From: Molossus alvarezi
Taxonomy: Eukaryota > Chordata > Mammalia > Chiroptera > Molossidae
Assembly: GCA_037176705.1 (NCBI GenBank)
Contig: CM073898.1
Coordinates: forward strand, 25,962,488-26,026,487
DNA: 64,000 nucleotides
Direction of reading: 5' to 3'
The notes below the pieces were generated by a model. It saw only the letters and a list, made by a program, of their open reading frames with translations. It had not been told where the DNA came from and ran no database searches. Of the stretch, positions 46,488-58,265 are shown piece after piece (positions within the stretch are counted from its first letter, which is position 1; each line of letters opens with the position of its first letter). The position numbers were made by a program, and so were the translations under genes.

Positions 46488-47349
46488 TTTGGCTGCCTCC
46501 CTGTGTTTGTTTCAGTGTATTACTTAATGAGAGGTATGGGGCTCGCTGAGACCAGATGCTGCTCGTTTGAAAGAATTTAGGAAAAACCTGAAGCAGGATC
46601 CAAGACCGGCCAATCCTATGGTTAAGCAACTGGCAACAGCTTGGGTGGGCTTGAAAGTTGGGTGGGGCGGGGCGGGGCCACAGGGAGTCAACAGGGCGGG
46701 GCTACCAGTGTGAGCCAGGTTGCTGGAGTCCCAGATATGGCGACTGTCTGCTGCCCCCGGGAAGGGCTCACCAAAGGAACAAAGGCCTCTGACAGCACGT
46801 TTGTCCCTGAGAAAGCCCCCTCTCCAGCTCTCGCTCCAGTGCCAAACAGCTCAGTTCTTCCCTGTATGTCTCTGGTGCCCCTCGAGCTGCCTCCCCTCCA
46901 AGCTTAGAGGGAGAGAGTCCGATAAGTCCGTGCGCGGGCCCTTTAAGGAGCTGCCTGGGGCTCCAGCCGCTTCAGCTTCCCTGAGCCTCAGTTCCCACTG
47001 GTTTTTCCAGCCAGAAGTTATGGGGACTTCCCTTCCTGGCACTGGAACCCTGAGCGGGGCACCTGGTATGGGACGGGGACCCCTCAGTCCTCAGGAAGGA
47101 CCTTCCCAGCCGCGGGAGCCTCCTGATTTTTATCCGCCACACGTGGGTGTGGGACCAGCCCCTCCGCCTCCGCCCCTCCTACCAGTCTGGATGTGGCTGC
47201 TGCTTTAATCCCGTAGTTGTAGGACTGCCATTCAGCTGGATTTCAGGCGGTTTTGAATGATGGTTGTTCTGTAGTTTAGTTGTAACTTTGATGTGGTTGT
47301 GGGAGGACGCGATACCGCGTTTACCTACGCCGCCATCTTGACTGGAAGT
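46488..47349 (-). promoter_or_regulatory. HAL1-like 5' UTR with internal promoter features and splice donor
   Basis: An 860-bp CpG- and GC-rich leader, much richer than the surrounding intron, containing GC-box-like GGGGCGGGGC repeats near 46665-46700 (on the plus strand). At 47181-47182 the minus strand reads CAGACTG|GTAGGAGG, a plausible 5' splice donor about 165 bp from the 5' end. The retrocopy at 56139-57108 uses exactly this junction. Promoter activity is inferred from L1 biology. Confidence 0.65.
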
Positions 47350-48904
47350 CTTCATTTTTTATTTTAAAATCACTTATATTTAGATCTGAAGTGAGTGAAC
47401 AAATTACTGAAATATGTGTCTGCATTTGAAGGCTGGATTTGTATCTTTTACTAAAATCAGTGAAATGAGGACTTGCATATGCCTTTCCCATGACACAAAA
47501 TTCCAAAGTTAAATAAATTTATAAGTTAGAGAAACTTAGCGTCATCAAATTATGAATGTTGCTTTTACAAAGCACTCCTAGCAATGCTATTATAAATATT
47601 TTTTATGTTACTATACTATATATACGTTTTTCTATTATTCTTCTTTTCACTACAAATTCATCAGTTATTACAAGAGAATGATCAATATGAATACAGTTTT
47701 TTTCCATGTTTCTACCCTGTTCCCAACATCCTTCAACAGTATCTCATTTGCTCCTGCTGCTGCTGGGCTTTTACTTCAATTGCATTATGGTAACCTCAGA
47801 GGATAAAATGAAGTGGGGTCCAGCAAAAGGAGGGACAACCTCTAAGGACAAACTGTATTACGGCAGGCCTGAGATGATGACCAACCACTTCAACTAAAAT
47901 AATTCAATGAAAATGGACAGAAATGCCTAAATTCTCCTTTATCCCAGGTTTTCTAGTTTGTAGTTGTCCAGAGACAAAATTATCAAGGACCACAATGTAT
48001 TTGATTAAGGTTTTATTTTCAGGAATAAACAACTATGTTTTCTGCTGTACTGTCAATGCAGAGGTGTCTAGAACAGTCCTCAGAGGAAGGGCCATAATGG
48101 AGCAGGGCCACTTCTCTCCAGTAAAGCTGGACCTGAGCTCAGTAAGGTTGCTAAGTATCAAGAAAGCACATTCTCAAATAAGTTATAAAAGAGTCTGGCC
48201 AGATGGGCAGGAAAAGTAATGTAAGAGCACATTATGGGGGAAAAAAAAAAACAGAACAGAGAATAAGACAGGGGAATGCGCTTATGAGGCCAAAGACAAG
48301 ACTAGACAGACAGGCATGGCAGCAGCTAGAGACTGGGATGGCTGACAGTAACTGCACTGATCTCTCCAGTGCTGATGAATATTATTTTTAGGTACCTTAT
48401 TTTAGTGGGATAGCTGTGGTTTCCCATGATAATGTCACACAGGTCTTTAAAAGCTGAAGTAAGAAACTAGACAATATGTTTCTATCACCCTGGGTCAGTG
48501 TTATATCCTCCTCCCAAAGTCTCTGGAGTCTGGCCTGGAAAGGAAACTTCCTGTGAATCAGACAGAATTTGAATTCATTAAGCTGCTGAGGCAATCATCT
48601 CTAATTATTCTCCCAGAAATAGGAAATTCACAACGTGGAGCAAGTATCTGTGAATTCATAATTCTAGTCTCTTTAAAAATCTATTTTTTAAATTTTAGAA
48701 TCGAACCTATCACAAAAAAAACACACAACAAATTAAAGAACACAAATTACAAAGTAAAAGTTTCTCCCTTGTACTTTTGTTTGTCCCTTAATACTAGGGG
48801 CAACTAGAATCCCTTTAAAAACCCTTATTCCATTAAAATGAAACAGGTGGGCAGGCAAGATTATGTAGGTATGCATGCAAATGTAAATACACAAAAGCAA
48901 TTAA

Positions 48905-49175
48905 GCACTGTGGTTGTGAAGTTATTCTGAGTTTGAATCCCAGCTCCGTCTTTTATTATGGATACACACATACACATTTATTAGCTTGTATGACACAGAG
49001 CAAGTTCTTTAGTCTCCACATGCCAATTTCCCCATCTCTAAAATGAAAATAATAAGGTAAATTACCTCATTATAGTTGTGAGGATTAAATTGGTCATTAC
49101 TTGTAAAGCGCTTAGAAGAGAGTAGGCAGACACTAAATGCTCATTAAGTATCAACTATTATTTTATTATTAATCA
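48905..49175 (+). repeat. MIR
   Basis: 'gagtttgaatcccagctccg', 'tgccaatttccccatctcta', 'ttgtaaagcgcttagaagag'. Confidence 0.8.
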
Positions 49176-50559
49176 AACTTACACATAAATGCATAAAATA
49201 CCATTTTAAATTTGCAGCAAGATAGATGTTTATTGTCTTTGTTGCAATGTTCCTGTTTTCTAAGTATGATCAGATAAGCAAATATTTTCATAATCAGAAA
49301 AAATCCTTATTTAAAAATTTAAACAATTTCAATGTGGATCTAAGACCAAGGATAGAGTGGGATTTGTGTACCTTTTGTTTTCCACTGTCTTAACTCAGTG
49401 AAGTGACTCTCAAAACTTGGATAAAGTGTAAAAACACTGAAAAATCTACCTGCATCTCCTTAAAATGGACTATAATAGGTGTATTCAGTAAAAATAGTGA
49501 TTCCAATTACTGTTAAAAGGCATTTAAAATGAAATAGGGGCCTCACAGTTAAGTATCTAGTAAGATGGTGTTAATGAAACCAAATAATCATTATTATAAA
49601 GTTAAAAAAACATCTTTTAAAATTATCTTTTTTAGAAATACAAATTTATATAAACCTGTTATCCAACAGTAGAGATTGGTTATAGTTCACTGTACCAGTT
49701 AGTTCAGAACATGCTCTGATTGCATTGGCAAGGTATATCCAAATACACTATTATGACTTAGCTGAAAGGTTAGGGCAGGGGTAGCAAAGCAAGTAAGTAC
49801 ATTATTTCAATCTGGACATTACAGAAACACAGTACCATAATCATTACCCAATAATATCTCAGTTATCAGAACACACTTCCTGCAAATATATCTGAACAAA
49901 TAAAATAGCCCGAAAAGCATGACTTAAAATGTTTGCTTGGCATTTGTTAAACGTACTCTAAGCAAGCAGCAACAATGCAAGGTCTGAGAATTAAGAAGCC
50001 TAAGATCATTCCCTGATATACTATGATTATTTCCTTTCTGACTGGCCAGTGAGATCTACAAAAGGTTAGATGTTCCACATAAAAGCTGAAAAGTAGAGGC
50101 AAGGGAGCCAATAGGTAGGAAAGAAGGCTGGGAGGGTAAGCAGCTAAAAGAACAGAGTGGCACACAGAAAAGGTAAGAGGCAGTGACAGCCACTGCCGAC
50201 ACTCACAGAAACTAAGGCAGAGTGCAATACGGTCAAAGTCTTGCTGTCCATGTGCAGGGTACATTAACATGTGCAAAGAGCACTGTAAAACACACCTTGC
50301 AAGTGCAAATATCCAAGGAAAAATTCTCAAAGGTTAATGAAGAGAATAAACTGCCATACCAAGTATCAAAACATACTAAAATGACACAATAATTAGAAAA
50401 GTGTGTTTCTGACACAGGAATAGACAAATAGTTGAATGAAATAAATTAGTGTCCCAATTTAGAGTATGATAAAGATAGCAATTAGAATCAGTGGTGAAAA
50501 AACACTTTTATAACAACTCTATTCAGTTGTGGGGGGAAAAGAAGTTAGACTCCTAAAAT

Positions 50560-50930
50560 ATGCTATATATAAAAATAAATCAGATGTTCTAACACTTAAA
50601 TGTAAAAGGCAAAAACACTGAGGTACTAGAAGAAAAGATGGTGCATTTGATAATTGCAAAGTTAGGGCCTCTCAAACAAAATACAAACCTAGAAGTCACA
50701 GAGAAAAATAACAACATATTTGACCACATACACACTAAGAATTCTAAGTGGCAAAATAAGTAGAAAATGGACAAAGGATGATACTGAATAGCAATTTAGC
50801 ATAAGAAATATAAATAATAAATAATCAACCACAGTAAAAGCCAAAGATTGTAAATTAAAACAATAAAATATATATTCTGGCATATCAGAACTACAAAATA
50901 TCCTATAATCTTCAAAATGTATCATACTTG
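50560..50930 (+). repeat. Old L1 ORF2-region scrap
   Basis: 'ggtactagaagaaaagatgg' to 'catatttgaccacatacaca' resembles an L1 ORF2 segment. Confidence 0.4.
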
Positions 50931-50971
50931 CTAATTACCTAGAACAGCAATTTTCAGCCTTTTCTTTCTTT

Positions 50972-51160
50972 TTAAAATTTTACTGACTTTAGAGAGAGAG
51001 CAAAACATCGATGAGAGAGAACATCGACTGGCTGCCTCCTGCATGCCTCTCACTGGGAATCTGGCCCACAACCTGGACATATGTCCTGACCGGGAATCGA
51101 ACTTGCAACTTTTTGGTGTACAGGACGACTCTCCAAGCAACTGAGTCACCTGCCCATGGC
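50972..51160 (-). mobile_element. Ves SINE (type B-like), diverged
   Basis: Antisense copy with GACTTTAGAGAGAGAGCAAA and CTGACCGGGAATCGAACTTG. Confidence 0.85.
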
Positions 51161-51374
51161 CAAAAAGCTACACTCTTAATCATCAAGGTTACCAATAACC
51201 AGGAATATTATATTTTTAAAAATCTTTGAAAATGAATATTCATTATGTAGACACCATATACACTTTCAATTACCCTTTATAAAATTAAAGACACAATTAT
51301 GAATTTCACTTATGCCTCAGTTTCACTTTTGAGAAAAACATTAGGGAAAATTTAAAATTCACCCATTGCTTTAC

Positions 51375-51450
51375 ATATCAAATACTGACTGCCAGGCACT
51401 GTGCAAGATGTTCTTTATAATAAGCTCTGGGGGGAAGACAGTCTAATGTA
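51375..51450 (+). repeat. L2-like fragment
   Basis: 'actgccaggcactgtgcaag' then 'aagacagtctaatgtag'. Confidence 0.5.
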
Positions 51451-51999
51451 GAAAAAAGACAAATACAGGACTGGAAATCGTGATACAGTGCTGTAAGAAT
51501 CTTCATTATATAACAAGGAAGCCAGAGGAGGATTCTCTGATACAATTGTGGTCTGACACTACATGGAAAATAAATGTTTTTGACTAAGATTTTGTGCCTT
51601 TCAAGTAGAAATACATAAAAATAACATTTTTATTTCCTAACTCGTAATTTCTGAAGCAAAAATAAAACAAAGGATTAATTCTACTGTGATAGCAATTACA
51701 ATCTATCATTTGAGTTGGTATTAAGAGCCAATATAATACTAGTAGTGCAGACATACACTGATGAAATCATACAACTTTCTAGCAGTCTAATATTCACGAA
51801 AAAAAAAAAAGGATGTAAGCCAATGTCTACATTCAAGAAATAATACCAGTTCATAATGAAGTACTAACATAGTGTACAATAAACCCATCTGCAAAGAGCC
51901 TCCATCTGTGAAAAATTACCACAGAAATCAAGAGAGGAAACTGATACCTTTCTGTTGACAAGTCTAAAAAGTGGATTTTGTTAAACAACCTACATACAC

Positions 52000-52949
52000 A
52001 TACACTTTTAACTCATAACAGTTTTAACCCATTTATTTTGTTCTTTAGACTCCACATATAAGTGAAATCATATGGCACCTGCCTTTATCTGACTAACTTA
52101 TTTCACTTAGCATAATACCCTCTAGGATGATCCATGCTGTCATAAATGGTAAAATTTCATTCTTTTTTATGGCCGAGTAATATTCCATTGTATATGTCTA
52201 CCACAGCTTTCTTATCCACTGATGGATACTTGGGTTGCTTCCATATCTTGGTTATTGTAAATAACACTGCAATGAACGCAGGGGTGCATATATTCTTTGG
52301 AATTAAGTGTTTTGGGTTTCTTTGGATATATACCCAGATGTGGAATCACTGAGTCATAAGGCAGTTCCATTTTTAATTTTTGGAGGACCCTCCATACTGT
52401 TTTCCATAGTGGCCGTACCAGTCTGCATTCCCACCAACAGTGCACAAGGGTTCCCTTTTCTCCATATCCTCAACAACACTTTTCACTTGTTGAATTATTG
52501 GTGATAGCTATTCTGACAAGTGTAGAAGAAAACAGAGGCAGTAAAACCTCTGACATTTCTCTTAGCAATATTTTTTTCTAATGTATCTCATCGGGCAAGG
52601 AAAACAAAAGAATAAATAAACAAATGGGACTACATCAAACTAAAAAGTTTTGCTCAGCAAAGGAAACCATCAACAAAACGAAAAGACATTCTACTGAATA
52701 GACGATATTCACCAATTATCATGTGATAAGGGATTAACATCCAAAATTTATAAAGAACTCATACAAATCAACACCAAAAAACAACAACAATCTAATTTAA
52801 AAAAAAATGGGCAGAAGACCTGAACAGACGCTTCTCCAAAGAGGACAGATAGATGGGCAATAGACAAGAAAAGATGCTTAATGTCACTAATCATCAGAGA
52901 AATGCAATTTAAAGTCACAATGAGATATCAACTCACACCTGCCAGAATA
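52000..52949. mobile_element. Twin-primed (5'-inverted) L1
   Basis: 52000-52524 is the complement of the L1 ORF2 3' end ('ggagtattccattgtata'-like TAATATTCCATTGTATATGT, TGGGTTGCTTCCATATCTTG). 52525-52949 is sense L1 immediately upstream in the element ('aaatgggactacatcaaact' to 'acctgccagaata'). The two arms meet head-on at the same consensus position (CCTGCCAGAATA vs CTTGTCAGAATA), the signature of twin priming. Confidence 0.85.
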
Positions 52950-55272
52950 TCTTATACTTTGAAAATTCATGTTGTACTACGCGGCAAAAGCACACTGTTC
53001 ACCTTGTTCAAGATATAGTGGCACTTTATAGGTCAATAAGAAGTCGGCAAGAGAAGTAAACACTTATAACAGGCAGTAAATACTTTTGACAACATAGACA
53101 GAGGTTAATAATCAGATCAATGCAGGTCAGGTTGAGATTATGCTAAAACTGGCAGGGTGGAGGTGGTAACAGCAGCCTTCAATCCAATCACGGAATGAAA
53201 GCATAAGAGGAAAGTCCACTTCCAAAATCTACCTGCCATATTCTATATTATCTTCTAGATAGAATAAAAAAGGCCATGGGAACCATCTATCTTTGGGGTG
53301 GATCGGAGTTTTGTTTAGGACGATGGAGAGGAAAGAAAAAAATCTACATTTAGCACCTCACTAACAAGTGCAAGTAGCTCATTTTAAAAATATTTTAGAA
53401 ACTTCATTAGTTAAGTGAAAGGTAAGACAAAAAGGCTATATTCTAGTAATGGCTGCCCCAGCTGCCTAAGAGCAAGGTTAGACAAGCCTGGCAATGACTT
53501 CTAGAGAATCAGAATCTAAGTCACAGCCACATCAGTCAGAGAAATCTGAGTACTTACATAGAAACTGTGCCAACAAGTTAACGGCTCCTGTTACAAGCAT
53601 ACATTTTAGTGTTTATTACAAGAGACTGCTCTAAGTGGAACCTTTGTTCTCATATCTAAGATCATTGCTGGGTAAATAATATTTATATGGGGGAGGGTTT
53701 AATCTGATTTTTTAAAAAAAGGTATTTTATATTTCTGAGAACTTTTAAAGGCACGCTCACAAAAAGAAAAACAAGCTGGTGAGTTTAAAAACAAGAACCC
53801 AATCCTGTGGCAACATAAGCAATTTACCCAGGCCTCTCTTCTAAGCTCAAGACCCAAATAACCAACTAGAAAATCCCACTTGTCCCCCATATACTTCAAA
53901 TTCAACCCTTCCCCTCAAAACCCTGCTATTCCCCAGGTATAATGCCATTGCACAATACCATCCACTGTCCAAGCAGAACACTATAACCCAACACCTGAAT
54001 CCTTCCATGCCACGTCCCACCCCTCCATTCACAGAATTATGTTTTACTGAATCTTTTTACTTCTCTGTTTCCACTCCTAGTGCCCCAGAGTTCAGCCACC
54101 ATCATCTCTTCTTTGGAATACTCAACAGACTCCCCAGTCTGTCTTGACTTTTACAATCCACACATCCTGACTTTCACTTTTATTAGCACAGGCTGCTCAT
54201 AATATTTCCTTAAAGAGTTTTAAAATATATTATATATTTGCTCTCTGTTCCTAATAATAATAAATAAATAAATAAATACTATTTAAGTGATCTTGCAGAA
54301 GTTTCTTTTTTAGCTCTTTTCAAATATCCAGCTTCAGGTTTTATTGCTCAGCTCTTTTTTTCCCCTCTTTAATTTCTGCCCCTCCTTCTAGACCTATGAA
54401 TTTACTCTGTTCTTTTTCTAATTCCTTGGGGAATAAATGCTTAATCATTTTAATTTTTTGTTCTTTATTGTTTATAATAAATAAATTTACAACTGTATAT
54501 TATGACTGCAAGTCCTGCTTTACCTATATGCATAGTTTTTATAATTTTTAATTGACATAAATACTGTGCAATTTTCACTGTAACTTTCCCTTTAACTAAT
54601 GAATAATACAGTGGATTTTAGCTTCCAAAAGTATGGCATGTGGCCAAGACAGAGTAACAGGGCCCAGTTTTATCCTTACCCTGAACAAACTAAAAAAATA
54701 AACAATGTATTAAACAATTGTCTTTAGACACTAAACATCTGGTAGTACACTACAGTGGTTCCTGAAAATAGAAAAACAAAACCCTACAGAGCTCTACAAC
54801 TGTCCCAGCTTACAACCTAGAGACAATTTCCAGGCCTCAGTGCAGGGAGGGGGAACCCAGAGGGAGTCTGAGAGTCTCCCTGAGTTGAGGAGATGGAGTT
54901 GGGAACTTGGGGAAACCAAGGCAGCTAGAATTAATAAGACAGAGTACCAGAGAGGAGAGAAAGCTTCAGAGATCTGTGGACAGTCCATCTCCTAATTTTC
55001 AGATCAGTACTGATCCCTGCACGCATGTGAGAAACCCCTAAGGCCTAGAGCAGAACTACCAGAAAGGAGGAGAAAAGAAAGAACAAGTCCTAAAGCTCAT
55101 TATGGGCAAGGCACAGTTCTTATTCTCACCACTTAAGAGTAGAAAAATCTCGTAATTTAAGAGGCAGTGGGTAAGAGTACTCAGAAGGATACTGCTTCAG
55201 TTGGGGGAAAATTAGCCCTAAACTACAGACTGCTCTGTTCCCACCTAACTCAGTTTAAAAACAAATCTCAAG

Positions 55273-55485
55273 CCCAACCAGCGTGGCTCAGAGGATTGAG
55301 CATCATCCCATGGAACTCAGAGGTCCTGGTTTGATTCCCGATCAGGGCACATGCCCAGGTTGCGGGCACGATCTCTAGTAGGGGGCGTGAAGAAGGCAGT
55401 CGATCTATGTTTCTCTCTCACACTGATGTTTTTCTCTCTCTCTCCCTTCCTCTTTCTCTAAAAAAATCAATAAAAAGCATATTTA
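55273..55485 (+). mobile_element. Ves SINE (type B)
   Basis: Head GCCCAACCAGCGTGGCTCAG, AAAAAAATCAATAAAAAGCA tail, flanked by 'aacaaatctcaa'. Confidence 0.9.
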
Positions 55486-55752
55486 AAAAACATAACAAAC
55501 AAACAAATCTCAAAAGGGTCTGTTTCCAAAGTAACTTCTTGGTACCACAGAACAAAGTTCAAGAATACTAATGAGGAGACAAAAATATCCAGCACACAAG
55601 ATAAAAATCATAATGTCTAGAATACAATAAAATTACTGAGCATGTAAAAAACTAGCAAAATATAACCCATAAAATGGGGAAGGGGGTTAATAAATAAAAA
55701 CAGATCCAAAAACAGAATTAGTAGATTAGGACATTAAAATAATAAAATATTG

Positions 55753-56018
55753 CCCTGGCCTGTTTGGCTAAGTGGTTAGAGTGGCATCCTGCGGACCAAA
55801 GAGTCAAGGGTTCGATTCCAGTCAAGGGCACATACCTTGGTTACAGTTTGGTCCCTGGCCCTGGTCAGGGTCATGCAGGAGGCAACCAATCGATGTGTCT
55901 CTCTCACATCAGTTTCTCTCTCTCTCTCTCTCTCTCGCCCCCCCCCCTCTCTCCCCTCTCTCTATCTGAAAATCATGGAAAAATATCCTCAGGTGAGGAT
56001 TAAAAAATAATAATAATA
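55753..56018 (+). mobile_element. Ves SINE (type A)
   Basis: Complete copy with (TC)n and poly-C tract. Flanked by taataaaatatt on both sides. Confidence 0.93.
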
Positions 56019-56180
56019 AAATATTACAAGTACAGTCCATATGATCATAAAAGCAAGTTAAGCAGAAACATGAAATATAAAAAAGACACAAATCATATTA
56101 ATAGATGAAAACTCAAGTAACTCAGATTTTTTAAAAATCTGAGCACTTTTATTTGCTGACATATTATATAAAATTATTTT

Positions 56181-56451
56181 TTATTTTTTATTTATTTATT
56201 TATTTATTTTTATCCTCACCCGAGGACATTTTCCCATTTTTTGTTCAGGTAGAGTGGGAGGGAGAGAGAGGAACAGAGAGAGAGAGAGAAACATCGATGT
56301 GAAAGGGACACATCGAGTGGCTGCCACCCGCACAACCGACCAGGGCCGGGGACAAACTGTAACCGAGGTACATGCCCTTAGCGGGAACCGAACCCGGGTC
56401 TCTCAGGACCGCAGGCCGACGCTCTAACCGCTGAGCCAAACTGGCCAGGGC
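56181..56451 (-). mobile_element. Ves SINE (type A) inside the chimeric retrocopy
   Basis: Antisense copy flanked by taaaattatttt at 56169-56180 and 56452-56463. A (TTTA)n run is at its tail. Confidence 0.95.
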
Positions 56452-56745
56452 TAAAATTATTTTATCATATAAGCTTATCTATAACTTGAATAATTTGTAT
56501 TAAACAATTTGAAGGGCTATAACAGCAAGTCAGTTTGCAGTCTCTTGTGCTAGATGGATGCAGAGTTAACTTAGTTAATATCCATCTTTGTCTCATTTAT
56601 TTTAGAGCATTCTGAAGGCAAAGGCTAAAGTACCCATTGCTGTTGTAATCTTTAAAACTCCGGTCGTTGATACAGGAGTGACTCCAAATGATGGGTGGAA
56701 GATGATACTGATACAATTATGTTTTTCTCCCCAGGAGTGCCAGCT

Positions 56746-56940
56746 CTGTCGCCCTTGTCTCTTCACTGAAGCAGGTTAGACCTGAATGATAGATGTGTAA
56801 TTCAGACAGCCTCTTGTTAGTTATGACATATGTAAAATCATAAGTCACCACACAACTCACAATGAAACAAGCACTAAGGAGTGCTATGGAAATCACGGCA
56901 ACAGACCAGATCTTCAAATGGGACCACCATACTGCTTTCT
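56746..56940 (-). pseudogene. CLEC6A: CLEC6A-like (Dectin-2 family) processed fragment, exons 2-3
   Basis: 195 bp open frame encoding the membrane anchor and stalk of a type II C-type lectin receptor. [14 protein letters not shown] is followed by the hydrophobic segment [16 protein letters not shown], then [18 protein letters not shown]. From memory this is close to human Dectin-2 (CLEC6A) and, in the first residues, to BDCA-2 (CLEC4C). The family's lectin domain, which binds fungal mannans through FcR-gamma signalling, is absent. It starts at the phase-1 exon 2 boundary (G|AG AAA) and ends at the stalk exon end (GCGACAG). No intron lies between. Transcription orientation is minus. Confidence 0.82.
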
Positions 56941-57105
56941 CAGTCTGGATGTGGCTGCTGCTTTAATCCCGTAGTTGTAGGACTTCCATTCAGCTTGATT
57001 TCAGGTGGTTTTGAATGATGGTTGTTCTGCAGTTTAGTTGTAACTTTGATGTGGTTGTGGGAGGACGCGATACTGCGTTTACCTACCCGCCATCTTGACC
57101 AGAAG
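56941..57105 (-). repeat. L1/HAL1 5' UTR segment of the chimera
   Basis: About 165 bp, roughly 95% identical by eye to 47183-47346. It starts at the element 5' end and stops exactly where that element has GT (ACTG|GTAGG). Confidence 0.92.
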
Positions 57106-57139
57106 TCCAGTAACTCAGATTTTTTAAAAATACACTGGA

Positions 57140-57389
57140 GCCCTGGCCAGTTTGGCTCAGTGGTTAGAGTGTTGGCCTGCGGTCCAGAGAGACCCGGGTT
57201 CGGTTCACGCTAAGGGCACATACCTTGGTTGCAGTTTGTCCCCGGCCCTGGTTGGGTTGTGTGGGTGGCAGCCACTCGATGTGTCCCTTTCACATTGATG
57301 TTTCTCTCTCTCTCTTCCTCGCTCTCCCTCCCACTCTATCTGAACAAAAGATGGAAAAAGTGTCCTCGGGTGAGAATAATAAAAAAAAA
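57140..57389 (+). mobile_element. Ves SINE (type A)
   Basis: Complete copy flanked by tacactgga at 57131-57139 and 57391-57399. Confidence 0.94.
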
Positions 57390-58089
57390 ATACACTGGAC
57401 AGGATAATAGCAGATTAAGCATCACAGATAGACAAGTAAAGTTTAAAAAGAGCCAATATAAACTGCAAAATTAAACAGAGAAAATATTATGGAATGAAAT
57501 GAACAAAGCATGGGTTGGCTGTGGAACAACTTCAAGTGGCCTAATAAACAAGTAAACAGAAAAGTTTTTGAACAATGGTCAGAATTTTTCCAAATTTGAT
57601 GAAAATTATAAACCCACAGATCCAAGAAACCTTAATGAATTCTCAGACAAGAAACATGCAGAAAACAATAACACACATGATAATCAAATATTTAAAACAG
57701 GGACAAAGAGAAAACTATTGAATTAAAAAAAAAAACACATTAGTAAAGAGTAACAAAGATAAGAATAAAAGAATTACAGCTGAAAACAAGGCAAACTAGA
57801 ATATAGTGAAGCAACATCTTAAAGTACTAAGCAAAAGAGTCAGCCTTAAATTATATACCCAATTTTTTAAATTTTTTCAAAAATGAAGACTTTATCAGAC
57901 ATACAAAAGCTCAGAAAATTCATCACCATCAAATTTCACTAAAAGAGATACTAAAGGAAATCCTTTGAACACAAGAAATGATACTTGACAAAAACATGTA
58001 TAGCTACAAAAGACTAAAGAGTACCAGAGATAATAAATATAAAATATTTATTTTCTTAATTTTCAAATCTCTTTAAAAGATGAATGATT

Positions 58090-58265
58090 GCCCGGCTGGT
58101 GTGGCTCAGTGGGTTGAGCATCGTCCCATGAACTAAGAAGCTAAGGATTGATTTCCAGTCAGGGCATATGCTCGGGTTGCTGGCCTGATCCCCAGTAGGG
58201 AGTGTGCAGGAGGCAGCCAATTGATGTTTCTATCTCTCTCGCCCTTCCTCTGTGTAAAAAAAACA
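58090..58265 (+). mobile_element. Ves SINE (type B)
   Basis: Head GCCCGGCTGGTGTGGCTCAG. Shortened pyrimidine tract and A-rich tail. Confidence 0.88.

Larger units (their letters stand above)
45189..47349 (-). mobile_element. HAL1-like half-L1: 5' UTR, ORF1 and 3' UTR, no ORF2
   Basis: A 2.16-kb element on the minus strand, flanked by cttcatttttt (45177-45188, 47350-47360). In order: a GC-rich 5' UTR beginning CTTCCAGTCAAGATGGCGGC, an open 313-codon ORF1, then directly an L1-type 3' UTR ending ACAATAAAGATTTTTTT plus A's. No endonuclease or reverse transcriptase is present, and there is no sign that this copy lost ORF2 after insertion. This is the structure of HAL1 families. Mobility would depend on L1 ORF2p from elsewhere (known of HAL1, inferred here). 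Confidence 0.88.
56139..57108 (-). mobile_element. Chimeric processed retrocopy: L1 5' UTR joined to CLEC6A-like exons
   Basis: Flanked by a direct repeat (56116-56138 and 57109-57131; 23 identical bases, at least 17 of them target duplication). Minus-strand order: an L1 5' UTR segment starting at its natural 5' end (57105-56941), two intronless exons of a Dectin-2-type lectin (56940-56746), then an unidentified terminal exon (56745-56139, containing a later Ves SINE). This ends with AATAAA about 15 bases before an A run at the target. It is the product of reverse transcription of one spliced, polyadenylated mRNA. Confidence 0.82.
54630..58080 (+). repeat. Old L1/HAL1 relic hosting several later insertions
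   Basis: Discontinuous colinear relic: 5' part 54630-55270, middle 55486-55752 ('tataacccataaaatgggga', 'aaaacagatccaaaaacaga'), 56019-56138, then 57390-58080 ('acaagtaaagtttaaaaaga', 'agacatacaaaagctcagaa'). Interrupted by three Ves SINEs and the chimeric retrocopy. Family call from memory. Confidence 0.55.

Noticed and set aside
45876..46527. Plus-strand open frames over the HAL1 ORF1
   Set aside because: Shadows of the minus-strand ORF1.
46641..47208. 162- and 88-codon plus-strand open frames
   Set aside because: They are antisense to the GC-rich HAL1 5' UTR; open by composition.
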